From contig JAUXEW010000092.1 in NCBI GenBank assembly GCA_030620375.1, positions 1-9,377 of the forward strand: 9,377 bases of DNA, written 5' to 3'. The notes beneath the pieces are model-generated. The model did no database searches. It saw nothing but the letters and a program-made list of their open reading frames with translations, and was not told the origin of the DNA. The stretch is from Desulfobacteraceae bacterium (GTDB lineage Bacteria; Desulfobacterota; Desulfobacteria; Desulfobacterales; UBA5616). The stretch's first letter is position 1, and every line of letters begins with the position of its first letter. The position numbers and the translations under genes are program-made. Of this stretch, positions 1 through 5,717 are shown piece by piece.

Positions 1-321
1 AATCCTTGACCCCTTGTACCCTCTGGGATCACACCTGTTCAATTGGAGATAACCCATATTTTGCCTTAATTAACACCAACTAATCGGGAGATGATCCATA
101 TGTTTTAACTCTATATTTATTGCCATAAACTGATAAAAATTGACAAACAAGAGACTAAAACCAAAATTGAGTTAATATTATAACAAATAAAGACCGAAAA
201 ATCAAAGCTGAGGCAGATGGATCAGCATTTTTCGTTTGAAAAAAGCGCCGTTATTGGGTATGATACCAACTTGGATGAGGGATTTTAAAGGACCCACCAT
301 ATAAAACCCGGGAGGTTTAAA
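1..321. other. non-coding region upstream of the MBL-fold gene
   Basis: I see no convincing gene in these 321 bases on either strand; frames are short and stop-rich. It holds a block at 1-54 that resembles the leader of the hydratase gene at 4010-4050, an AT-rich middle part with a perfect TTGACA at 140-145 but no good -10 box at normal spacing, and a structured inverted repeat at 195-234. It ends in a strong ribosome binding site, GGGAGG at 310-315, for the gene starting at 322. Confidence 0.7.
195..234. repeat. 40-nt two-part inverted repeat (hairpin)
   Basis: The arms CGAAAAAT (195-202) and ATTTTTCG (227-234) are perfect complements. Inside them GCTGA (207-211) pairs with TCAGC (222-226), leaving a 4-nt one-sided bulge (CAAA) and a 10-nt loop. 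The structure could be a terminator of a gene to the left (a short TTT follows on the + strand) or a leader structure of the MBL-fold gene 88 bp downstream. No long T-run follows, so terminator function is uncertain. Confidence 0.45.
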
Positions 322-993
322 ATGACAACAATACATCCGATAAAATTAGGTTTTGTTACGAGTTACCTGATAGAGTCCCCAAAAGGAGCTGTATTAGTCG
401 ACGCCGGCTACGCGAAAAAAGAAAATCATTTATGGAAATTTTTACAGAAACAAAACATTGACCCTTCAGCGATCAAATTGATTGTTATTACACATGGGCA
501 TCTCGATCATGTGGGAAGCTTGAAAAAAATTAAGGAAAAAACCGGTGCGCCGGTATTAATTCACGAATCAGAAGGAAAGCTTTTAAAAGCCGGTGAAAGT
601 CCCGCCGTTCATGTTACCATTAACTGGTTAAGCAAACTCATTTCCCCCGATAAAAAAATAAAAGTGATCCCGGTTGAACCGGATATCATGATCACCGATG
701 ACTTTCCCCTAGACGATTATGGTGTTAATGGAAAGGTAATTCATACACCCGGTCACACAGCGGGATCCTTAACCGTAATCGTGGACTCAAAATATGCCAT
801 AGTGGGTGATACGGCTATGAAATTTCCGATTTTATCCCGCTCATCTTATGAACCCATCGTTGCTGAAAACATTCAACAAGTATTTCAAAGCTGGCAGCGA
901 ATTATAGATGAGGGCGTGGAAACAATATATCCCGCACACGGTAAAGTTATCGGAATAGACGTCCTAAAAGACATTCTTTCCAACAGGGGGTGA
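322..993 (+). CDS. MBL-fold metallo-hydrolase (glyoxalase II-like)
   Basis: A 223-aa cytoplasmic metallo-beta-lactamase-fold hydrolase with no signal peptide. Metal ligands are all visible: the THGHLDH motif gives H58, H60, D62 and H63; H145 lies in the GHTAGS motif; D163 lies in VGD; H206 lies in PAHG. This is the full binuclear site of the glyoxalase II/MBL superfamily, so an active hydrolase is likely. The natural substrate (thioester, lactone, phosphodiester) cannot be told from sequence. The length is normal for single-domain members. The start at 322 is supported by GGGAGG six bases upstream. The gene converges on the DUF1847 gene with only 41 bp between stops and no obvious terminator there, so it appears to be a single-gene unit. 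Annotation as a beta-lactamase would be wrong: this family is mostly housekeeping hydrolases. Confidence 0.93.
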   Translation: MTTIHPIKLGFVTSYLIESPKGAVLVDAGYAKKENHLWKFLQKQNIDPSAIKLIVITHGHLDHVGSLKKIKEKTGAPVLIHESEGKLLKAGESPAVHVTINWLSKLISPDKKIKVIPVEPDIMITDDFPLDDYGVNGKVIHTPGHTAGSLTVIVDSKYAIVGDTAMKFPILSRSSYEPIVAENIQQVFQSWQRIIDEGVETIYPAHGKVIGIDVLKDILSNRG

Positions 994-1034
994 GCGATAT
1001 CAGCACTATCTCTTGCATCACCTTTTAAATAAAA

Positions 1035-1724
1035 CTAACGCGTAATTTTCATGTAGTAAGATTTTGACAGATAAATTGCCGCCATCGGATTATGCCCCGT
1101 AACACGGTCCTTTACCGCCAAAACGGTTGTATATGCGTCCGCATATTTAAAAAATAAAGAATCATGCCCCACGCATAATCCTATCAAAATATTAAACTCG
1201 GTTTTTTCGTGATTCAGCAATTTGGCCTGAAAAATGGGATTGCACATGGCTTCATCAATCCCGGGCATCACCTTTTCCTCATCCTTAATATCGATGATAT
1301 CCTTTAATACTCTGCCGGCTTTGCACATTACAGAAACCACATCAAACCCATGATTGTTGAATATTTCTTCCACAGTGGCGGCTTCATTTATCAACCCCGC
1401 ACAAAAAGCCAGTCCCAGACGTTTATAGCCCATCTTTTTTGCGAATTCATAGATTTCCACAATGCGTGTTTTGGTGGGCTCCAAAACAAACGGATTCTCA
1501 ATCCTATTTGCGTAACATTCTCCTTCTTGAATAGAAGCCTGCCGGGCAAACTCTTTTATTTCCGGAATATCATACTGCCCGAGCGTTTCGTCCAAAACCG
1601 CTTTGCGTGTTACGGTGGGACACCCCTTAGAGGCGATTCCATTTTCCGTAAAACAGATTCTATTTAAAAATTCAGTCTTGCAGGATGCGCATGCCGGATG
1701 CGTCTTATTTTTCTCTTCTTCCAT
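1035..1724 (-). CDS. DUF1847 domain-containing cysteine-rich protein
   Basis: A 229-aa protein that I recognise as the DUF1847 family, found mainly in anaerobes and of unknown function. It has nine cysteines. An N-terminal group (C12, C15, C24, C35) has the look of a metal or Fe-S site. Others are spread through the core, including the LAFCAG segment (C108), VMCKAG (C134) and the LCVGHD motif (C184). The C-terminal part (YADAYTTVLAVKDRVTGHNP) is the most family-typical stretch. There is no signal peptide or membrane segment. AAGGAG sits eight bases before the ATG in the same context as the AOR gene (AAGGAGATAAA then ATG). The AOR gene lies upstream on the same strand, 179 bp away, so co-transcription is possible but the gap contains a hairpin repeat. 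A metal-binding or redox role is inference. Confidence 0.85.
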   Translation of the reverse strand: MEEEKNKTHPACASCKTEFLNRICFTENGIASKGCPTVTRKAVLDETLGQYDIPEIKEFARQASIQEGECYANRIENPFVLEPTKTRIVEIYEFAKKMGYKRLGLAFCAGLINEAATVEEIFNNHGFDVVSVMCKAGRVLKDIIDIKDEEKVMPGIDEAMCNPIFQAKLLNHEKTEFNILIGLCVGHDSLFFKYADAYTTVLAVKDRVTGHNPMAAIYLSKSYYMKITR

Positions 1725-1801
1725 CTTTATCTCCTTATGAATATCATTACCAGCAGGTTACAAATATTACAGGGTTTATGGGTTTTCTCAGCTAATTAGT
1801 G

Positions 1802-1865
1802 GTCATTCTTTCACCAGCAGGAATCTAAAAGTAAAAAATTGAGCGCCCGCTTTCGCGGGTATGAC
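1802..1865. repeat. dispersed REP-like inverted repeat
   Basis: GTCAT at 1802-1806 and ATGAC at 1861-1865 form the outer ends. Inside, CCCGC-TTTC-GCGGG (1846-1859) is a perfect 5-bp hairpin with a 4-nt loop. The pattern of GTCATTC at one end and CGCGGG-TATGAC at the other resembles the short intergenic hairpin repeats common in many proteobacterial genomes; the left half here is degenerate. It lies between the AOR and DUF1847 genes and could attenuate or stabilise a shared transcript. No second copy is present in this window. Confidence 0.5.
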
Positions 1866-1903
1866 GAGGGAATGAGGTAAAAGCTCCCCGATCTATCACA
1901 TGT

Positions 1904-3832
1904 TTAAGGTGCCAGCCATCCCTGCTTTTTAAGATCAAGGGCCAAATCGGTCATATTAAGACGCTCAAGGGTCTCTTCTTTTTGCAGGCCGGTTTCGGTA
2001 TCCCATCCCCGAAGCTCATAAAACGCTTCCCGCATTTTCTCATATTTTTTCTTGTCTAATATATTCCCTCTAAAAGATACCGGCTCTTCCGTGGTACCGG
2101 GGACAATCATACGGGGATTTATGCTGGACATATCGACAGGTTCAGTAAAATTATATTCCTGCGGATAATCGTCCACCTTTGGTTTCCATCCCTCCCGGAT
2201 TAGAATTGCCCGTTGAAGATTGAAAATTCGTTCCCCGTATAGCAGAAGGCCCGCCTCATCCGTATCGATTCCGGTAACGGCGGAAAATATCTTGCTTTCC
2301 AGGGCCGGGTCCCCCATGTGATCCGGTGTGTTAAAGGAATCCATGATCGGCCAGGCAGCTTCACATAACAACAGGCTGTCTTTAACCATGACCCGTTCCT
2401 GAATGATCTTGGCCGCCTGGGCTTTTCCGTCGTAAGTGGTCTGGTCCCAGGCCTTGTCATTTCCCATAAACCGGGTCATCTGTTCCCTGAAAACCGCGGC
2501 TGTGGTCGGGGACAGCTCCGGTTTGATCTGATGCAATAACCATCGGGCAATGGGATAACTGACTTCATGAAGTTGCGCAATGGGCTGCCTGCTCTCTAAA
2601 GCCCAGAGCAGTGCAGTGGTTATATATTCGCGAGGGCTATACCCGCTTCCCCCTCCGACACCTCCTACTCCCTCACCGAAATGGGCTTTTGCTTCTTCAC
2701 CCAGTTTTTCTCCTACCCTTAGAAGACCTTCAGCCAAAATATCGCCGAACCCTTCCCGGCAGGCAATCATTTTTACCAATTGTTCGACAAACTCGCGGGT
2801 ACCGATCTTCAACATCTCCAGCCCGGTATCTTTGTCGGAAAGATATCCCGTCCGGTAACAGTCCTGCAGCCAGGTGATGATATTGGCGATTTCCATAGTG
2901 CAAAAGCTATAATCATTGCAAATTCCCGTAGCATCTAAAGCCGGATCGATGGTCCCGCCTTCCCGCATGAGCGCCTCCGGCATATAAAACACTAAAGATT
3001 GACATTTTCGAACCTCTTCTCTTCCGTTTATGGTTCGATACAGCCCTCGAAAGCAATCCAAACCGCATTGATAGCAGGAGGCAGTTTTAACATATTTAAT
3101 ATGCTGCTTGGGAACCGGCATCCTTAAAGTCCCCCGTTTACTCAAATGGATGGTGTAGCGGTTCAGTTCCTTAAGCTCCTCTTTTCTTGCCACCAAGGGA
3201 TTTCCCAAACCATAAACCGCAATGGCTTTAAGGTTTTTAGATCCCATAACGGCCCCAAATCCACCGGTTGCGGCGCCTTCCAAATCAGTTATCAGTGAAG
3301 CGGCCCGGCATTTATTCTCACCGGCCACACCGGTTGTCAAAAACCGCAGCTTTTCCCCGTGTTTTTCTTTTAACCGGTCCCGAACCGCATAGGCTCCCTT
3401 TCCCCATAAAAAACCGGCGTCTAAAATTTCAGCTTTTCCGTCGGTTATCCAAATATAACTGGGCTTTTCGGCACATCCGGTAACCACAATGCCGTCATAT
3501 CCGGCCCGTTTTAAAGCCGGTCCGAAAAACCCGCCCATGTTTCCATAGCAAAAGCCTTCCGGCAACCTCATCGGGGACTTGCTCACCGCCTCGAACCTCG
3601 AAGCCCCTTGCGCACCAGTGGCGGTAAGCGGTCCATTCATAAGGATCAGGCAGTTTTCCGGATCAAAGGCGGCTGTTTCGGGTTTTACCATATCATAATA
3701 TATCCGTGTGGCCACACCACGTCCCCCGAGGTAACGGTCCGCATAATCCATGGTACTGAGCTCAGATATTTTGGCGCTGCTCAGATCCACCTTAAGAATC
3801 TGTCCACACCACCCATAAATTTCAGATGCCAT
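1904..3832 (-). CDS. aldehyde:ferredoxin oxidoreductase family protein (W/Mo bis-pterin enzyme)
   Basis: A 642-aa cytoplasmic enzyme of the AOR family, which uses a tungsten (sometimes molybdenum) bis-pyranopterin and one [4Fe-4S] cluster; classic members oxidise aldehydes to acids with ferredoxin. The N-terminal AOR domain carries LGGRG (35-39) and GAVMGSKNLKAI (193-204). The cluster ligands C253, C256, C260 (CxxCxxxC) and C490 are all present. Two family landmarks differ from classic AORs as I remember them: the usual Arg before GG in the pterin motif is Thr189, and the RGA-x-H region reads RQPIAQLHE (415-423). A glycine-rich stretch at 386-397 precedes it. This suggests a divergent AOR subfamily, so aldehyde oxidation should not be assumed; the BamB/benzoyl-CoA reductase branch shows how far chemistry in this family can shift. 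The start is set by AAGGAG seven to eight bases upstream. The gene is divergent from the hydratase-family gene and upstream of DUF1847. Confidence 0.92.
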   Translation of the reverse strand: MASEIYGWCGQILKVDLSSAKISELSTMDYADRYLGGRGVATRIYYDMVKPETAAFDPENCLILMNGPLTATGAQGASRFEAVSKSPMRLPEGFCYGNMGGFFGPALKRAGYDGIVVTGCAEKPSYIWITDGKAEILDAGFLWGKGAYAVRDRLKEKHGEKLRFLTTGVAGENKCRAASLITDLEGAATGGFGAVMGSKNLKAIAVYGLGNPLVARKEELKELNRYTIHLSKRGTLRMPVPKQHIKYVKTASCYQCGLDCFRGLYRTINGREEVRKCQSLVFYMPEALMREGGTIDPALDATGICNDYSFCTMEIANIITWLQDCYRTGYLSDKDTGLEMLKIGTREFVEQLVKMIACREGFGDILAEGLLRVGEKLGEEAKAHFGEGVGGVGGGSGYSPREYITTALLWALESRQPIAQLHEVSYPIARWLLHQIKPELSPTTAAVFREQMTRFMGNDKAWDQTTYDGKAQAAKIIQERVMVKDSLLLCEAAWPIMDSFNTPDHMGDPALESKIFSAVTGIDTDEAGLLLYGERIFNLQRAILIREGWKPKVDDYPQEYNFTEPVDMSSINPRMIVPGTTEEPVSFRGNILDKKKYEKMREAFYELRGWDTETGLQKEETLERLNMTDLALDLKKQGWLAP

Positions 3833-3870
3833 TTTTATCTCCTTTTATGTATGAAATTCTCCGGAAAAAG

Positions 3871-3933
3871 GGCGGCTGCCACGCTATGCCTTGCATAGCC
3901 GGCAAACTCGACAGCTGCACGAGTCAGGTAAAA
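3871..3933. repeat. dispersed intergenic repeat, copy 1
   Basis: This stretch has a perfect 7-bp hairpin, GCTATGC-CTT-GCATAGC (3883-3899), followed by ACTCG (3906-3910) pairing with CGAGT (3920-3924) around a CAGCTG palindrome. Positions 3886-3919 match 5639-5672 at 28 of 34 bases by hand alignment. It lies in the 5' region of the AOR gene, so it would be transcribed in its leader if the AOR promoter is upstream. The function is unknown; it may be a small non-autonomous element or a REP-type sequence. Confidence 0.55.
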
Positions 3934-3952
3934 CAATAAAACTAATTAAAAT

Positions 3953-4017
3953 CAAGGATTTTGTCTTAATTTGTACTCTACTTAAAAAAATGCTATACGC
4001 AAAATAAATAATCCTTG
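3953..4017. promoter_or_regulatory. 8-bp inverted repeat flanking the divergent promoter
   Basis: CAAGGATT at 3953-3960 and AATCCTTG at 4010-4017 are exact complements, 49 bp apart. The midpoint (about 3985) falls in the spacer of the predicted promoter at 3971-3999. The same octamer AATCCTTG opens the window at 1-8. The symmetric placement between two divergent genes is what a shared operator would look like, but two 8-mers in AT-rich DNA could also arise by chance. Confidence 0.3.
3971..3999 (+). promoter_or_regulatory. predicted sigma70-type promoter of the hydratase-family gene
   Basis: TTGTAC at 3971-3976 and TATACG at 3994-3999 are separated by exactly 17 bp, and the -10 box has an extended TG (TGC before TATACG). 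Each hexamer matches the consensus only partly (3 and 4 of 6). Transcription would start near 4006, giving a leader of about 66 nt that contains the stem-loop at 4025-4045. Confidence 0.4.
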
Positions 4018-4024
4018 GCCCCTC

Positions 4025-4045
4025 TTCTCCAACTAAATTGGAGAA
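4025..4045 (+). promoter_or_regulatory. leader stem-loop before the hydratase-family gene
   Basis: TTCTCCAA (4025-4032) and TTGGAGAA (4038-4045) are a perfect 8-bp inverted repeat with the 5-nt spacer CTAAA. It ends 13 bases before the AAGGAG ribosome binding site (4059-4064). It could be an mRNA leader hairpin or a repressor operator. The 3' arm belongs to the block AATTGGAGA-ATAACC, which recurs as AATTGGAGATAACC at 41-54. Confidence 0.45.
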
Positions 4046-4071
4046 TAACCAAATTTAAAAGGAGATGTTCA

Positions 4072-4860
4072 ATGTCAGAACCGGTATTGCTCGTTGAAAA
4101 GAAAGATCAAATCGCCACCTTAACTTTGAATCGCCCCCGGTCCATGAACGCTTTGTCAGCAGAGTTGAGAACTGCCATCTCAACTGCATTCGACGATCTG
4201 ATGGATGATCAATCAATCGGGGTTGTTATTATTACCGGCGCGGGTCGTGCTTTTTGTGCCGGACTTGATTTAAAAGAGCTGTCTGCCGGAAATAAGGGGC
4301 TCGACAAGCTGGGTGAGGAAAAAAATGATGACAGGAATCTTGCCACCCCATTTGAAAAATTTGATCGTCCTGTTATCGGCGCTATAAATGGAGCCGCCAT
4401 CACCGGCGGGTTTGAGCTTGCGCTGGCATGTGACATCCTGATCGCATCGACGGAAGCCGGATTCGCCGATACTCACGCACGGGTAGGCATACTTCCGGGA
4501 TCAGCACTCAGTCAAAAGCTGTCTCGATATATCGGGATCAGCCGGGCCAAGGAAGTTTCACTCACCGGAAATTTTATCGACGCGGACCAGGCCCTTGCAT
4601 GGCACCTGGTTAATCGAATTGTAGAGCCGGATGAGCTTTTACCGACATGCCGGGCCCTTGCCAAAGATATCCTGTCCTGTCCACAAGACATGATCCGGAA
4701 ATATAAACGATTGATTGATGAGGGATATGCGATGACTTATGCTGATAGCCTTAAGCTCGAAAGAAAAACGAACAGGGAGCATATAAAATCGGTTACACCG
4801 GAAAGCATTGCAAAACGCAGAGAGAATATATTAGAAAGAGGAAGAAAACAGAAAAGGTAA
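4072..4860 (+). CDS. enoyl-CoA hydratase/isomerase (crotonase) family protein
   Basis: A 262-aa crotonase-fold protein acting on acyl-CoA thioesters in the cytoplasm. The start at ATG 4072 is chosen because AAGGAG (4059-4064) sits seven bases before it; the frame remains open further upstream but without a ribosome binding site. The oxyanion-hole segments are present: FCAGLDL (61-67) and GAAITGGFE (107-115). The first catalytic Glu of classical hydratases is kept (E115 in GGFELALACD). The second, usually in a PEI-x-LG segment, is replaced: the segment reads FADTHARVG (131-139) with His135 at that place, and the following G-A-G-G is GSAL. This FADTHARVG type is common among EchA-like paralogues. 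Hydratase activity is therefore not assured; isomerase, hydrolase or another crotonase reaction is possible. It is the first gene of the rightward group and lies 82 bp before the selenoprotein gene. Confidence 0.9.
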   Translation: MSEPVLLVEKKDQIATLTLNRPRSMNALSAELRTAISTAFDDLMDDQSIGVVIITGAGRAFCAGLDLKELSAGNKGLDKLGEEKNDDRNLATPFEKFDRPVIGAINGAAITGGFELALACDILIASTEAGFADTHARVGILPGSALSQKLSRYIGISRAKEVSLTGNFIDADQALAWHLVNRIVEPDELLPTCRALAKDILSCPQDMIRKYKRLIDEGYAMTYADSLKLERKTNREHIKSVTPESIAKRRENILERGRKQKR

Positions 4861-4942
4861 AGCATCCTGGCCCAGAGGACCAGATTTTTAAATTTTTAAC
4901 AAACTACTCAATTGAGGTACGACCATAAGGAAATAGAAACCC

Positions 4943-5551
4943 ATGGAAGAGCGTCTTGTATTGGAAGTTTTTTCTGATTATGTCTGACCCTGGTGTTACT
5001 TTAGTACCGGGCGTATTGAAAAACTTAAAAGAGAATACGGTGTCCACGTTAAGTGGGTCGCGTTTCCGCTTCATCCTGAGACTCCGGAAGAGGGACTAAA
5101 TTTGGAAAACCTCTTTGCCGGGAGAAATATCGATTTGCAAGCCATACGGACCCGCTTGAAAATGACAGCCGATGAATTGAATCTCCCTTTAGGGGAACGA
5201 AACATCACCTATAATAGTCGCCGGGCAACAGAACTCGGCAAATGGGCCGAAGCATTGGGGAAAGGCGATACATATCATAATGACGTTTTTAGGGCTTACT
5301 TTGCCGACAGTCTTAATATTGCAGATGTAGAAATTTTAAAAGACATCTGCCGGAAGATAGGTTTAGATCCGACTGAAACCGAAAAAATTCTCGCTAAAAG
5401 GACTTATAAAAAGGCCGTAGATGATGATTGGGAATACGCTCTTCGTATGGGTATCTCGTCAGTCCCGACTTTCCTGGCCAACGGCAGGATGGTTGTAGGT
5501 GCCCAGCCCTATGGCATTCTGGAAAAGCTGGTAACCAGAGAAATTTTATGA
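4943..5551 (+). CDS. selenocysteine-containing DsbA/FrnE-like thiol oxidoreductase (in-frame TGA)
   Basis: Read from ATG 4943 with TGA 4985-4987 as selenocysteine, this is a 202-aa thioredoxin-fold protein of the DsbA/FrnE family. The N-terminus reads VFSDYV-U-PWCYF, with Sec15 exactly where FrnE proteins have the first Cys of CPWC; Cys18 is the resolving residue. The all-helical insertion spans roughly residues 55-150. The cis-proline loop is SSVPTF (Pro175), followed by the family-typical NGR-x-VVGAQPY (to Pro189). There is no signal peptide, so it is cytoplasmic like FrnE and unlike periplasmic DsbA. The frame is continuous across the TGA with no shift. Its length fits the family only if the 53 residues before 5102 are included. 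The ribosome binding site AAGGA (4927-4931) is 11 bases upstream, a little far. The likely role is thiol-disulfide or peroxide-linked redox chemistry; the partner is unknown. The alternative is a Cys-to-stop mutation, but a SECIS-like hairpin directly downstream argues against that. Confidence 0.87.
4995..5024 (+). promoter_or_regulatory. putative bacterial SECIS element
   Basis: Downstream of the in-frame TGA, TTTAGTAC (5000-5007) pairs with GTATTGAA (5013-5020) as an 8-bp stem including two G-U pairs, closing a loop CGGGC (5008-5012). A lower GTT/AAC stem (4995-4997 with 5022-5024) extends it across a small internal loop. The apical loop starts 20 nt after the TGA and has G at its second position, which fits the known bacterial SECIS geometry for SelB binding. 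A competing hairpin (CCC 4988-4990 with GGG 5009-5011, plus GGTGTT with AGTACC) starts right after the TGA, but its loop is too close and lacks G. Confidence 0.6.
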
Positions 5552-5590
5552 AATTTCTTCGTGAAAGCTTCACAAACCTCCTTCGGTATC

Positions 5591-5690
5591 TACCGCAGTA
5601 TCGGGCGCTTGCGGTAAAACATGACTGCTGCACACTCGATGCCTTTCATATCCGGCGAACTCGACGCTTGCAGGATTTGGGTAACGGGTT
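5591..5690. repeat. dispersed intergenic repeat, copy 2, with hairpin
   Basis: TACCGCA (5591-5597) and TGCGGTA (5610-5616) form a 7-bp stem with a 12-nt loop just after the selenoprotein gene. The part at 5639-5672 matches copy 1 (3886-3919) at 28 of 34 bases, with CCGGC-x-AACTCGAC as the core. In this copy the ATGC/GCAT hairpin seen in copy 1 has decayed. The whole gap 5552-5717 has no credible gene. The hairpin might end or attenuate the upstream transcript, although no T-run follows it. Confidence 0.5.
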
Positions 5691-5717
5691 AATTGGCAAT
5701 TTTGATATTTAAAAAAA

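Noticed and set aside
1350..1667. Open frame opposite the DUF1847 gene
   Set aside because: It is antisense to a well-supported family protein and its translation shows no domain or ribosome binding site.
2200..2877. Overlapping open frames within the AOR gene on both strands
   Set aside because: They are shadows of the strong AOR coding frame, with low-complexity, proline- and arginine-rich translations and no recognisable domain.
4012..4032. Sigma54 (-24/-12) promoter at the TTGGCCCC block
   Set aside because: The GG and GC elements do not have the required spacing and no TTGC-type -12 box is present.
4015..4071. N-terminal extension of the hydratase-family gene upstream of ATG 4072
   Set aside because: The open frame there has no ribosome binding site and overlaps the leader stem-loop; AAGGAG at 4059-4064 fits ATG 4072, and the protein from there has normal family length.
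4865..4900. Terminator between the hydratase and selenoprotein genes (CTGG/CCAG then T-rich)
   Set aside because: The stem is only 4 bp and the following T-runs are interrupted by A, so it is too weak to call.
4985..4987. TGA as a disabling nonsense mutation (pseudogene)
   Set aside because: The stop falls exactly on the catalytic Cys codon, all other family motifs are intact with no frameshift, and a SECIS-like hairpin follows. It cannot be fully excluded without homologues.
5102..5551. A shorter DsbA-family gene starting at TTG 5102 or ATG 5162
   Set aside because: It would lack the N-terminal thioredoxin strand and the active site, has no ribosome binding site, and the same frame continues upstream to ATG 4943 with clear family sequence across the TGA.
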